Assembly (NCBI RefSeq): GCF_006539925.1
Contig: NZ_BJNY01000008.1
Coordinates: 124,001 to 188,000 of the forward strand
DNA length: 64,000 bases
Reading direction: 5' to 3'
Origin: Glutamicibacter uratoxydans
GTDB taxonomy: Bacteria; Actinomycetota; Actinomycetes; Actinomycetales; Micrococcaceae
The position numbers were made by a program, and so were the translations under genes. Positions 34,143 through 42,604 of the stretch are shown one piece after another (the stretch's first letter is position 1; each line of letters starts with the position of its first letter). The notes beneath the pieces were generated by a model. It did no database searches. It was not told the origin of the DNA and worked only from the letters and a program-made list of their open reading frames with translations.

Positions 34143-35510
34143 GTGGCAACCCCTGAAGCGTCATTTGACGCAGTACCTCAGGCGCCAGATCGCGTTTATC
34201 GCAAGATCTTTATGCGCCTTATTCCATTCCTGATGCTCTTATGGATCGTTGCGTGGATTGACCGAGTGAACATCGGCTTCGTGAAAATGCGCATGCTCGA
34301 AGAGCTTGGCTGGAGCGAAGCGATCTATGGCCTAGGTGCCGGAATTTTCTTCTTGGGGTACTTCTTCTTTGAGGTGCCGAGCAACCTTCTGCTGCAGAAG
34401 ATTGGGGCTAAGAAGACGATTATGCGTATCACCCTTGGCTGGGGCGTCATCAGTATTCTGATGTTCACCGTGACCACGCCGGTGATGTTCTACATCATGC
34501 GTTTCTTGCTTGGTGTTTTTGAGGCCGGCTTCTACCCGGGCATCATCTTGTACCTGACCTACTGGTTCCCTGCGAACCGACGAGCAAAAGCCTTCGGCAT
34601 GTTCATGTCGGCTTCGGCATTTGCCGGTGTGCTGGGCGGTCCTCTCGCAGGCGTCATCATGTCGAACATGCACGGAGTGTTGGGCCTGAACGACTGGCAG
34701 TGGGTCTTCATTATCGAAGGTATTCCGTCAATCATTCTCGGCTTCGTGACCTGGGTCTACCTCACGGACCGTCCGCACCAGGCGAAGTGGCTGACCACTT
34801 TCGAAAAGAAGATGGTTCAAGAAGAACTGGACGCAGAGAACGCCAAGCTTGAACATCGCGAGCACAGTATGCTTGGAGCCTTGAAGGGCAAAACCATCTG
34901 GCTGTTCATCGTGATCTTCTTCTGCATCATTGCAGCCAACTCCACGCTGACCTTCTACGGACCGTCGCTGGTATCCGAGGTTGGCTTCAAGGATCCAATG
35001 GTTCTTGGCTGGATCATGGCGGCGGTCAACCTCGGCGGCGCTGTGGCAATGATTGCCAACGGATTCATTTCCGACCGTACCGGTGAATCCCGCTGGAATA
35101 CGTCTATCGGCGCACTGGTTGGAGCAGGATCGCTGGTAGCAGCTGGTCTGCTGATCAATGTCAGCCCACTGGGCGCAATCCTTGCTCTGGGATTGGCCAT
35201 CATCGGTACGATGGGTGCCATTCCGGTGTTCTGGCAGATGCCGAACCACTTCTTGACCGGTGCCGCTGCTGCAGGTGGTGTCGCGCTGATCAACTCGATT
35301 GCCAACCTGGCAGGTTTCGGTGCGCCGTACATGCTCGGAGCGCTGAAGGATTCTACCGGCAGCCTGACCCCGGGCCTGATCATCATTGGAATAGTTGAAG
35401 CGTTGGCGGCTGTGCTGATTCTGAGCTTTGTTCCAAAGTTCCGCGAAGCCCGCAAGGGTGCAAAGGGAAATGAAGCGGCAATTCAGCAGGACGTTGAGGT
35501 AGAAGCCTAA
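34143..35510 (+). CDS. MFS transporter, anion:cation symporter type, purine-linked
   Basis: A 455-aa carrier with 12 membrane segments of the ACS group (phthalate/tartrate/allantoate permease-like). Helix 1 contains LLWIVAWIDRVNIGFVKMRM, a classic ACS motif, and GYFFFEVPSNLLLQKIGAKK follows. GTG 34143 has GGAGG 7 bases upstream and yields the standard N terminus; longer frames run through the operator-like dyad. The downstream gene is a uraD homolog 2 bases away, so the substrate is likely a purine breakdown compound such as allantoin, allantoate or urate (inference). Confidence 0.87.
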   Translation: MATPEASFDAVPQAPDRVYRKIFMRLIPFLMLLWIVAWIDRVNIGFVKMRMLEELGWSEAIYGLGAGIFFLGYFFFEVPSNLLLQKIGAKKTIMRITLGWGVISILMFTVTTPVMFYIMRFLLGVFEAGFYPGIILYLTYWFPANRRAKAFGMFMSASAFAGVLGGPLAGVIMSNMHGVLGLNDWQWVFIIEGIPSIILGFVTWVYLTDRPHQAKWLTTFEKKMVQEELDAENAKLEHREHSMLGALKGKTIWLFIVIFFCIIAANSTLTFYGPSLVSEVGFKDPMVLGWIMAAVNLGGAVAMIANGFISDRTGESRWNTSIGALVGAGSLVAAGLLINVSPLGAILALGLAIIGTMGAIPVFWQMPNHFLTGAAAAGGVALINSIANLAGFGAPYMLGALKDSTGSLTPGLIIIGIVEALAAVLILSFVPKFREARKGAKGNEAAIQQDVEVEA

Positions 35511-35512
35511 TT

Positions 35513-36028
35513 ATGAGCAACCTTGATTTGCAAGAGATCAATGCGATGACGCAAGAGCAGTTCGTCAACGACCTTGGCCCAGTTTTCGAGAATTCTCCAT
35601 GGGTGGCCGAAGGCGCCTGGCAAAGGGGGCCTTTCGAGAGCGTTGCAGATTTGCACAGGGCAATGTTCGACGTTGTCAGTTCTTCGCCGCGAGCCCAGTT
35701 GTTGGACTTCCTTAACGCCCATCCTGAGCTGGCTGGAAAAGAAGCTCAAGCGGGGGAGATGACCAACGAGTCTGTGGGCGAGCAGTCAAGTGCTGGGCTT
35801 GATGCGTTGACTGCGCAAGAGCTCGCTCGCATGCAGCAGCTGAACCGTGAATATACCGCGCATCACGGTTTCCCATTTGTGATTGCGGTGCGCGGGCACA
35901 CCAAGGAGTCAATCTTCTCGGAGTTCGAGCGCCGCAAGGGGCAAAGCACCGCTGCTGAGTTCAAAGATGCCTTGGCGCAGATCGCTATCATCTCGCGAGG
36001 GCGTTTAGACAGGCTCGTATCGGAATAA
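35513..36028 (+). CDS. second OHCU decarboxylase family protein
   Basis: A 171-aa UraD-family protein, more canonical than the one at 2515-3009: catalytic His in NAHPELAGKEA (about 62), the S-x-x-E-Q-x-x-A-G-L element as SVGEQSSAGLDAL, and NREYTAHHGFPFVIAVRGHT followed by EFERRKGQ. It starts 2 bases after the MFS stop and is translationally coupled to it. It either duplicates OHCU decarboxylation under other conditions or acts on another intermediate. Shares only scattered motifs with the first copy, so it is not a recent duplicate. Confidence 0.88.
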   Translation: MSNLDLQEINAMTQEQFVNDLGPVFENSPWVAEGAWQRGPFESVADLHRAMFDVVSSSPRAQLLDFLNAHPELAGKEAQAGEMTNESVGEQSSAGLDALTAQELARMQQLNREYTAHHGFPFVIAVRGHTKESIFSEFERRKGQSTAAEFKDALAQIAIISRGRLDRLVSE

Positions 36029-36036
36029 GGAAAAGG

Positions 36037-36077
36037 TGCACCACGAGGCCGCAGCAACGCTGCGGCCTCGTGGTGCA
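36037..36077 (+). terminator. long hairpin after the second uraD
   Basis: Perfect 19-bp arms (36037-36055 and 36059-36077, starting TGCACCACGAGG) with a 3-base AAC loop, 8 bases after the stop codon. Only TCAACTT follows. Confidence 0.75.
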
Positions 36078-36245
36078 TCAACTTGACCGCCGAATTTTCG
36101 GTATACCTAATCGCCCGAACTGTTCGATGTTGATTTTTATGCGTTGAGCATTCTTGTGGTGAATTTCGGGGTGAAATTCCTTGGGCATCCCCGATTTTAC
36201 AGGGATGGATTCACGCTGTGCTAGGTGCTATCGGGCAAAAGGAAA

Positions 36246-36293
36246 TAGCCCCATACCCGGCAGAAATGATCTCCTGCTGGGGGCATGGGGCTA
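36246..36293 (-). terminator. hairpin after the deaminase gene
   Basis: Arms TAGCCCCAT (36246-36254) and ATGGGGCTA (36285-36293), stem extended by CC/GG inside, 14 bases behind the stop of the minus-strand deaminase; TATTTCC follows on the minus strand. Confidence 0.6.
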
Positions 36294-36306
36294 GAGGCCG
36301 TAGCGT

Positions 36307-36756
36307 CTATGCGCTGAAGAAGTTCCAGCGGTCTTCGTGCTCGGCAATGAAATCGCCAACCATGGCAATGCACTCTTCGTTGCCCAAGACCTCTACCTCG
36401 ACGCCTTCGTTGCGCAGAACGTCCAGTCCGCCGGCGAAATGCACATCTTCGCCCACGATGACTTTGCTGATTCCTGACACCAGTGCGGTGCCGCAGCACA
36501 TGATGCAAGGTGCCTCGGTGGCTACCAAGACTGCGCCTGCTTCCTTTGCATAAGGCTTCTTCACATGATCGGTGAGGGCCTTGACCTCGGCATGTGCGAA
36601 GTAGTCGCTGTCTGGGATCTGGCGATTGCGGCCAAGGGATACGATTTCTCCATCCACCACGAGGGCGGCGCCGAAAGGCATTCCGCCTTCGTCTACAGCT
36701 AGCCTCGCTTGGGCGATTGCCTGCGTCAATGCTTCAGCGTAAATGTTGTTGCTCAT
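36307..36756 (-). CDS. zinc-dependent nucleobase deaminase, yeast cytosine deaminase-like
   Basis: A 149-aa CDA-fold deaminase. Zinc ligands and catalytic Glu are in FAHAEVKAL (H-A-E) and APCIMCCGTAL (P-C-x-x-C). GMPFGAALVV is the typical first strand. The C terminus NEECIAMVGDFIAEHEDRWN aligns well with that of yeast FCY1, so cytosine deaminase is the best family match; isocytosine, guanine or a ureide-derived base are alternatives given the purine context. CCCAGGAGA precedes the ATG. Convergent with the MFS-uraD pair. Confidence 0.85.
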   Translation of the reverse strand: MSNNIYAEALTQAIAQARLAVDEGGMPFGAALVVDGEIVSLGRNRQIPDSDYFAHAEVKALTDHVKKPYAKEAGAVLVATEAPCIMCCGTALVSGISKVIVGEDVHFAGGLDVLRNEGVEVEVLGNEECIAMVGDFIAEHEDRWNFFSA

Positions 36757-37154
36757 GTTTTCTCCTGGGAAGATCCGTCGCTTGGCCAGCTAATGAGCGT
36801 GCGGCAGGGAGGGCGCTGCAGCACCCTCTGAATATATGTAAATGCCGGTCAAGCGGATTGAATTGTTCATTCGCCGCGGGGCGCGAACTTCTGAGGCCAA
36901 GTCAAATTAGAAACGCAACAAATCTACGTGCGGAGACTAGCGGCCAAGCATAATATTTGTATACCAAACGCTCATATAACAATCTATCCTCGGCGGGAAT
37001 CTTTTGCAAAGGGGTTACGGGGAAATGTTAAAAATGAGTTTTTGGCTCAAAGCACGAAAGGCTTGCTTCCCGGGCAGCCATGGACAACCTGACGGCGAAA
37101 CAGCGGGTTCGCCACCGAACCCGCTGTTGACCATGATGCATGGAGGAACGCCGG
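36757..37154. other. intergenic region with deaminase promoter and AAA gene terminator
   Basis: 398 bp without a gene. The part near 36940-37020 is AT-rich and has TTTGTATACCAAAC (36957-36970), similar to GGTATACC at 36109-36116 on the other side of the deaminase. At the right end, 37099-37128, lies a terminator for the AAA+ ATPase gene. Nothing else seen. Confidence 0.4.
37099..37128 (-). terminator. terminator of the AAA+ ATPase gene
   Basis: Perfect 13-bp arms AACAGCGGGTTCG (37099-37111) and CGAACCCGCTGTT (37116-37128), 4-base loop; TTTCGCC follows on the minus strand. Confidence 0.7.
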
Positions 37155-38654
37155 CTACTCGTCCTTGAAGCCTAGATCGGTCTCATCCTCTCCCAGGGCC
37201 ATGGGGAAGTAGGAGCCGCTCATCGGGGAGTGGGCAATGTAGCCGAAGCTGGATGCTTCGCCGTCATCGTCGAAATCTTCCTCGTCTGGATTGGACGTGC
37301 CTCCCAGCAGGTTGCGCGTCAGCAGGGCCTGGTCGCTCATGAGCTCGCGGGCGGCGGTCAAGAGATCTTCGTCTTTTGGCGATTGGGCCTTAATGGCTGC
37401 GATGAGCACCGTACGCCGGATCAGTTCTTTGACGAAGGAAGCCGTCGTCCCCTCGATGAGCTGCGCTACCTCAGCCAGGGTTTCTTCGCTGGCGTGCACA
37501 TGCCCGCCATATAGTTTCAGCAAGGCCAGCCGTCCTTCAAGCTCGGGACGCGGAATCTCAACGGCAAGATCGATGCGCCCGGGGCGCTGCACCAGGGCCC
37601 GCTCCAGGGACTCGACGCGGTTGGTGGTCAGCACGAAGGCAACATCGGCATCAGCATCCAGTCCATCCAATGAATCGAGGACTTCGAAGAGCAGCGGCTG
37701 GGGGCCATGGCCGAAATGGCGGTCTTCAGCAATCAAATCGCAGTCTTCCAGGACGACTACGGCGGGCTGCAATGCACGGGCCATGGCGGTCGCCTCGCTG
37801 ACCAGGGGCAGGGTATTTCCGTTGAGCAGGATCACCGTCTGGCCTTCGGCCTCTGAAGTCAGGTACCGCACGGTGTGGGTTTTTCCCGTCCCCGGAGGGC
37901 CGTAGAGCAGCACGCCGCGCTTCAGGTGGACGCCGTGGGAACGAAGAAAATCGCGGTTAAGCCCAATGCCCAGCACCTGCTCAGAGATCCGCTCCCGAAC
38001 TCCCTCGGGAAGGATCAGCTCGTCTTTGCCAAGCTTCGGGCGCTCATGGAAAGCCACCCCAGCGTTGCTGTTTCCATAGTCCGAAGGCTTGAAGGAAATG
38101 ACGTGCCCGCGGAAGACGCTCGTTTCACGCAGCTGCTCGCGGAACCCTGCGACGAATGCATCGCCGGCTTGCGGATCGGCTGCAATGATTTCCAAGGTGC
38201 ACGTCTCGCGTCCAAAACGCGGATCTGCCCGGCGAAGGGCGACGGCAAGAGGCTTGCCAAGGTGCTTGAACAGGTGGATGCCGTAGGCGAGAAATCGGCG
38301 CTGCTGTCCTGGCCCAACAGCTAGGGAGGTGAAGATTGGCTCGGCGATGGACACATGCATCGATCCTGGATCGAGCATGTCTGCCAGATCCATGTGATTG
38401 CGTTCCTGGCCAGCAATGCCGATGATCGTCGCCTCGGGGTCGTGGCTGGCGAATTCTTCGAGCACGATATTGGCATCTGCCAGCCGATGGTTACCGAAGG
38501 TTTCGGTGAGCACCGAAACCGTATGCGGGGCAAAGCCCAAATATTGCTCGAGCACCGGCGCCAGCGGCTCTCCAGAAGGGGCTGGCTGCTGTTCCTGGGC
38601 AAGGCGCGCTAGCGTGGCGAAGGAATTCATAAATGCTGTGAGCGATTCATCCAT
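37155..38654 (-). CDS. AAA+ ATPase with N-terminal DUF5925-like domain
   Basis: A 499-aa ATPase. Residues about 1-210 are a conserved-looking N domain seen in actinobacterial AAA proteins (DUF5925 type, by memory). The AAA module has Walker A LLYGPPGTGKTHTVRYL (about 255), Walker B VVVLEDCDLIAED, where the usual D-E is E-D, sensor 1 FVLTTNRVESLE and the arginine finger RPGRIDLAVE. The C-terminal 50 residues are very acidic. The -10-like GATAAT 8 bases before the ATG and lack of Shine-Dalgarno suggest a leaderless mRNA. Client unknown. Confidence 0.82.
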   Translation of the reverse strand: MDESLTAFMNSFATLARLAQEQQPAPSGEPLAPVLEQYLGFAPHTVSVLTETFGNHRLADANIVLEEFASHDPEATIIGIAGQERNHMDLADMLDPGSMHVSIAEPIFTSLAVGPGQQRRFLAYGIHLFKHLGKPLAVALRRADPRFGRETCTLEIIAADPQAGDAFVAGFREQLRETSVFRGHVISFKPSDYGNSNAGVAFHERPKLGKDELILPEGVRERISEQVLGIGLNRDFLRSHGVHLKRGVLLYGPPGTGKTHTVRYLTSEAEGQTVILLNGNTLPLVSEATAMARALQPAVVVLEDCDLIAEDRHFGHGPQPLLFEVLDSLDGLDADADVAFVLTTNRVESLERALVQRPGRIDLAVEIPRPELEGRLALLKLYGGHVHASEETLAEVAQLIEGTTASFVKELIRRTVLIAAIKAQSPKDEDLLTAARELMSDQALLTRNLLGGTSNPDEEDFDDDGEASSFGYIAHSPMSGSYFPMALGEDETDLGFKDE

Positions 38655-38716
38655 GGGCTGAGATTATCAGTTTTGCCGATTAAATAATTCCCTCCCACAA
38701 TAAAGATTCCAACTCT

Positions 38717-39679
38717 TTATTCAAGGTGGTGCCGTTGGATCAGCTTGCGCTGGACCAGTCTTCCGACCAGCACCATGAGGCCTGCAACAATGAGTGAAAG
38801 GAAAGCCAGGCCAGCGCGCTGGACACTCAGGTAGCCGATGCTTTCATCACTGGTGATCGAGCTAAGCAGGATCACTGTGAGCGTCACTGAACTGACGCCG
38901 ATGGCCGGCTGCCCGGCCAAGGAGCCGGCCACCGTTGCCACAGCGCCGCAGGCAAGAACCGCCAGCGTCAGAACGGGGCTCGAAATCACGCCGACGAGCG
39001 CCGCAAGAACCGCGCCACCGGTGACCGCAGCCAGATAGCCCAGCACTGCCTTGTTGTTCTTCCGCAGCAGCAGGTCGGGCGTGAACATGATGCAGAAGGC
39101 CAACAGCGCCCAGTTGGCCCGATGGATTTCGAAGTAGCGACTCAGCAGCACCAAGGCGAGGCAGCCAATGCCCAGCAAGGCGCTGTGCGCCAAGGCCAGC
39201 CGTGGGGCAATCGGCTTCGGCTTTCCTGCCAAGCCCATCAGCTGAGCCAGGACCAGAAGGTAGGCAGAGCCTGCCAGCGTTGCGAGGCCCACGGTCAGCC
39301 ATTGGGAGTGGTCTGAATTCTGGGCGCTGAGCATCAGCATGGCGGGCAGGATGGCCACTGCCTGCACGCTGTGTCTGGCAAACCAGCCCTGGACGAGGCA
39401 CACCACCACCACTGCCAGCAGCAGCCACCAGCTCTCCGGGCCCAGATAGCTGCCGGCGGCGGCAACTGCGGCGCCGGCTCCGGCGGCAAACCAGCGCTCG
39501 CGCGGGGCCAATGCACGCACTACCGAGGTCATCAGGGCCAGGCCGATGCCCACGCCCAGCACCGCCTGCTGGGAGAACAGAACAGCGGCCAGGAGCACGG
39601 GAACCAGCATCAAGCCCACGAGCACCAGTGACCGCTTGAGCAGCCGGGGGAGATTAGGCCGTGCAGGTATTTCGTTCAC
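38717..39679 (-). CDS. FUSC-like membrane protein, paralog A
   Basis: A 320-aa protein of about ten membrane helices resembling the membrane half of the aromatic acid exporter/fusaric acid resistance (FUSC) family without the large cytoplasmic domain. The segment WALLAFCIMFTPDLLL, then GYLAAVTGGAVLAALVGVI, is characteristic. It is a paralog of the protein at 44161-45147, sharing for example GLVLMTSVVR/LALMTSVVR and the QRAGLAFLSL region. Starts with GTG 39679. Last gene of a minus-strand membrane-protein series; substrate unknown. Confidence 0.72.
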   Translation of the reverse strand: MNEIPARPNLPRLLKRSLVLVGLMLVPVLLAAVLFSQQAVLGVGIGLALMTSVVRALAPRERWFAAGAGAAVAAAGSYLGPESWWLLLAVVVVCLVQGWFARHSVQAVAILPAMLMLSAQNSDHSQWLTVGLATLAGSAYLLVLAQLMGLAGKPKPIAPRLALAHSALLGIGCLALVLLSRYFEIHRANWALLAFCIMFTPDLLLRKNNKAVLGYLAAVTGGAVLAALVGVISSPVLTLAVLACGAVATVAGSLAGQPAIGVSSVTLTVILLSSITSDESIGYLSVQRAGLAFLSLIVAGLMVLVGRLVQRKLIQRHHLE

Positions 39680-39688
39680 GGTGCCAGA

Positions 39689-40711
39689 CTAGTCGACGTC
39701 GGGCCGGGCTAGGCCCGGCTTCTTCATGGAGCGCTTCCACAGCGCACCGGCAACAATTCCTAAAAGCAGCGGGCCGGCAACGTTGAAAATGCGCCAGATG
39801 ATCAATGCCGCGAACACCGGTTCTTGAACCCCGCTGCCCGCCGCTTCGACGCAGGCCACAGCGATGAGCACATCCACTACGCCCATCCCCGACATGGGGA
39901 ACGCGGTGAGCGGAAAGGCAAAGAGGAAAGCCACGGCAATATCCGCCAGGGACAGGGTTTGAGCATCGATCCCGACGAAGCGCAGCGCCAGCAGGAGCAG
40001 CAATCCATCGCAGGCAACCATCCCCAGGGACACGAGGATCGAGCGGGGGAAGGCGAAGCGGAACCTTGATTCGAGTTCCTGCTGGAACATCGTGCATTTT
40101 TCGGCCCACTCGCTCGGGCTGATGCTCTTCTTGAACCGGCAGGCCACTTTTCCGCAGCCTTCACCCAGCCTGCGGGCTGCCACTTCGGACCGGGTCATGA
40201 TCAGCACCGCCGCGACCAGGAACGCCGCGATGCCCAGGCTGATGGCATCCAGCCAGCGCAGGCCCACGGTACGTCCGGTGGCAAAGACCAGCACGAACCC
40301 GAGCAGCGGAGCCGCGAAGCGCACGATGAAAAAAGTCATCGCATTCATCGTCGTCCCGGCAATCGCCACCGGCGTCTTGACGCCCCAGGAGGAGAACATC
40401 GCCACGCGCAGCGCCATGTCGCTGGGCGGCGGGGCGAAGGCGGTGAGCGTGGACGCCGACATGTCATTGAGCGTCGCCCGGTACAGGGACACCCCTTCGA
40501 TGTAGTAGGACAGGGGCGCGGCGTTGGCCACTTGGCGCACCACCAGCACGGCGAGCAGCACCACCGGCTGCCACCACAGCAGGTGTGCCAGGGCTGACCC
40601 CACGGCATCCCAGTCGATGGACCGCATGAGCCGTGCAATGGAGATCGCCGCGAAGGCCGACAGCGCAAAAAGCAGGACGCTGCGGATCCACGGTCTGCTC
40701 CCTGAGCTCAT
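39689..40711 (-). CDS. LPG-synthase-type transmembrane (UPF0104) protein
   Basis: A 340-aa membrane protein like the flippase domain of lysyl-phosphatidylglycerol synthase (MprF), family LPG_synthase_TM, without any aminoacyl-transferase domain. Features: N-terminal helix, VRQVANAAPLSYYIEGVSL, the conserved APPPSDMALRVAMFSSWGV, and AFPLTAFPMSGMGVVDVLI near the end. Such proteins may move lipids or polyprenyl-linked compounds. ATG 40711 has a CAGGTGG site; a longer frame to 40813 is not supported. It precedes the FUSC-like gene by 9 bases. Confidence 0.8.
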   Translation of the reverse strand: MSSGSRPWIRSVLLFALSAFAAISIARLMRSIDWDAVGSALAHLLWWQPVVLLAVLVVRQVANAAPLSYYIEGVSLYRATLNDMSASTLTAFAPPPSDMALRVAMFSSWGVKTPVAIAGTTMNAMTFFIVRFAAPLLGFVLVFATGRTVGLRWLDAISLGIAAFLVAAVLIMTRSEVAARRLGEGCGKVACRFKKSISPSEWAEKCTMFQQELESRFRFAFPRSILVSLGMVACDGLLLLLALRFVGIDAQTLSLADIAVAFLFAFPLTAFPMSGMGVVDVLIAVACVEAAGSGVQEPVFAALIIWRIFNVAGPLLLGIVAGALWKRSMKKPGLARPDVD

Positions 40712-40731
40712 GCGTCCGGCCACCTGGGCCG

Positions 40732-40962
40732 CTACTTCTTCTTGCTCTGGAACCACGGCGTCATGGAGCCGATGACGAACCCGACGACCAGCAGTCCGAA
40801 GAACCAGAGCCACCCGGGCATCGTGATCTTAATGCCGATCAGGTTCAAGGTGGCCATCTGGGTGTTGGAGAAGATGAAGACCAGCGCGATGATGGCCAGA
40901 ATTATGGCAAGCACACGTGAGGTGGTGAAGAATCCTGCGCCGCCAGCGGGCTTTTGCGTCAT
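40732..40962 (-). CDS. LapA-like small two-helix membrane protein
   Basis: A 76-aa protein of the LapA/DUF1049 type: helix 1 VLAIILAIIALVFIFSNTQ, a short loop with the conserved V/I-x-N-T element, helix 2 LWFFGLLVVGFVIGSM and a basic end WFQSKKK. In enterobacteria LapA is tied to lipopolysaccharide assembly, but in Gram-positives its role is unknown. AAGGAGCACCC precedes the ATG; 20 bases separate it from the flippase-like gene. Confidence 0.8.
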   Translation of the reverse strand: MTQKPAGGAGFFTTSRVLAIILAIIALVFIFSNTQMATLNLIGIKITMPGWLWFFGLLVVGFVIGSMTPWFQSKKK

Positions 40963-41014
40963 GGGTGCTCCTTATGCGGTGATGATTAGGGCAGAGTCTA
41001 CCTGCAGGCGCCCG

Positions 41015-42574
41015 CTATTCGGGGATTTCTCCCGGGCGGTACTTCGGCAGCCGCGAGGCGGGGACCGCCGCCGCCAGGCTGAGGCCGGCAAGGACCAGGA
41101 AGCCCAGTTTCAAGGTGCGCAGGCGCTGCTGCTCGTTGATCTCCACCGCCCGGGCGACCTGCTCGTGTGTGGCGGTGGTATTCGCCAGCGCCTCCTTGAG
41201 CGCCTCATTGCTCATGAAGTCCACGTTGTCCAGGTCCACCTGGGCCACCAGCTGCTCGGGCAGCTGCGGATTCTCCTGAACGCTGCTGGTGATGCCGGCG
41301 CTCAGCGTGGTCACCAGCACCGCGCCCATCACCGCTGTGCCCACCGCGGAGGCCAGATTCTGCGTGGTGCCGCGCAGCGAGCCCACATCGCCGGCAAGAT
41401 GCTTCGGCGCGGCTGTGACAAGCACGTTGAAGACCAGGGTGACCAGCGCGCCCTGGCCGATGCCGAAGACCACCAGCCCCAGGATCGTTGGCAGGGTTTC
41501 CCAGTTGTTGGTGACGACGAAGGAAAGCCAGACCAGCGCCGCGGTAGTCAGCGTGAAAGAGAACAGTGCAATGGCGCGCGGAGTGTACTTCTTGTAGAAG
41601 CGCACAATCAGCGTCGCGGTGATGAATACCGTCAGGTTGAACGGCATCATGGCCAACGAGGTGTCGAAGGGGGTGCGTCCCTGGACCACTTGGATGTAGA
41701 GCGGCACGGTGAAGTTCACCGCCGCCTCCATGGCCACGATGATGAACATGGCGTAGACCGCCGCGCGTTCGGCGGCGTGGTCCAGCACGCTCAGATCCAC
41801 CAGCGGCACCTGGCCGCGGCGCATGCGGCCGCGGGTGCGCAGGAAGAACAGCTGCCCGAACACCAATCCCAGCACCACCAATACCGGGGCCGGGGAGAGC
41901 GGGCCCAGCGCGAATGGAGCCGTATCGCTGGCCAGCAGCACACCCCAGCCGTTGAGGTTGTTGAAGCCCAGGGTCAGCAGCACGATCGCCGCGCCCACCA
42001 GCGCGGAGGCCAGCAGGTCGATCTTCACGGCGGGATCAGGCTGGTCGGCGCGCAGCTTGAAGCTCAAGGCAACCACTGCCACTGCCAGGACCAGGGTGAC
42101 GGCGAAGATCGGCCGCCAGCCCACGAAGGTGCCCAGCGAGCCCACCGCGGTCGCCTGCTGCTCGCCCTTGTAGTTCTCGGCAATCAGCGCCACCAGCGCC
42201 GGGACGATGATCGCGGCCGCCGCGCCGGCCAGCACCTGTCCGCCGATGGCCCAGGCGACGGTTGGCCCCAAGAGCATCATCAGTGAGGAGGCGATGAACA
42301 CCAGCAGCGTGCAGCGGAAGATCAGCACCCAGCCCACGCGCTGTCCGAGCTTTGCACCGGTCATCACCAGCGCGGCCACCGACAGGCCGTAGACCACGAT
42401 GGTGGATCCCGCTGTGGTGGGCGGCACCCCGAAGTCCTGAACCATCCCGCCCAGGGAGATCGGCAGCGCAGAGACGTTGAATGACATGAGCACCTGGGCC
42501 AGGAACAGGCCGGCCATGGGCGCCCAGGAGCGTTTTTCAAGCTCCGCGGCCCTGGATTCTGGTGAAGCAGGCAT
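41015..42574 (-). CDS. MFS transporter, DHA2 (14-helix) drug pump type
   Basis: A 519-aa efflux protein with about 14 membrane segments of the EmrB/QacA (DHA2) group. Helix 1 region FLAQVLMSFNVSALPISLGG and the motif-A loop GAKLGQRVGWVLIFRCTLL can be seen, although the usual D in motif D1 is replaced by S/N. A 70-residue periplasmic loop before the last helix (about 420-490) is long. AAAGGATCGACCCAC precedes the ATG. Located between SLC13 and LapA-like genes. Confidence 0.86.
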   Translation of the reverse strand: MPASPESRAAELEKRSWAPMAGLFLAQVLMSFNVSALPISLGGMVQDFGVPPTTAGSTIVVYGLSVAALVMTGAKLGQRVGWVLIFRCTLLVFIASSLMMLLGPTVAWAIGGQVLAGAAAAIIVPALVALIAENYKGEQQATAVGSLGTFVGWRPIFAVTLVLAVAVVALSFKLRADQPDPAVKIDLLASALVGAAIVLLTLGFNNLNGWGVLLASDTAPFALGPLSPAPVLVVLGLVFGQLFFLRTRGRMRRGQVPLVDLSVLDHAAERAAVYAMFIIVAMEAAVNFTVPLYIQVVQGRTPFDTSLAMMPFNLTVFITATLIVRFYKKYTPRAIALFSFTLTTAALVWLSFVVTNNWETLPTILGLVVFGIGQGALVTLVFNVLVTAAPKHLAGDVGSLRGTTQNLASAVGTAVMGAVLVTTLSAGITSSVQENPQLPEQLVAQVDLDNVDFMSNEALKEALANTTATHEQVARAVEINEQQRLRTLKLGFLVLAGLSLAAAVPASRLPKYRPGEIPE

Positions 42575-42604
42575 GTGGGTCGATCCTTTCTTCGGTGCTG
42601 CTGG

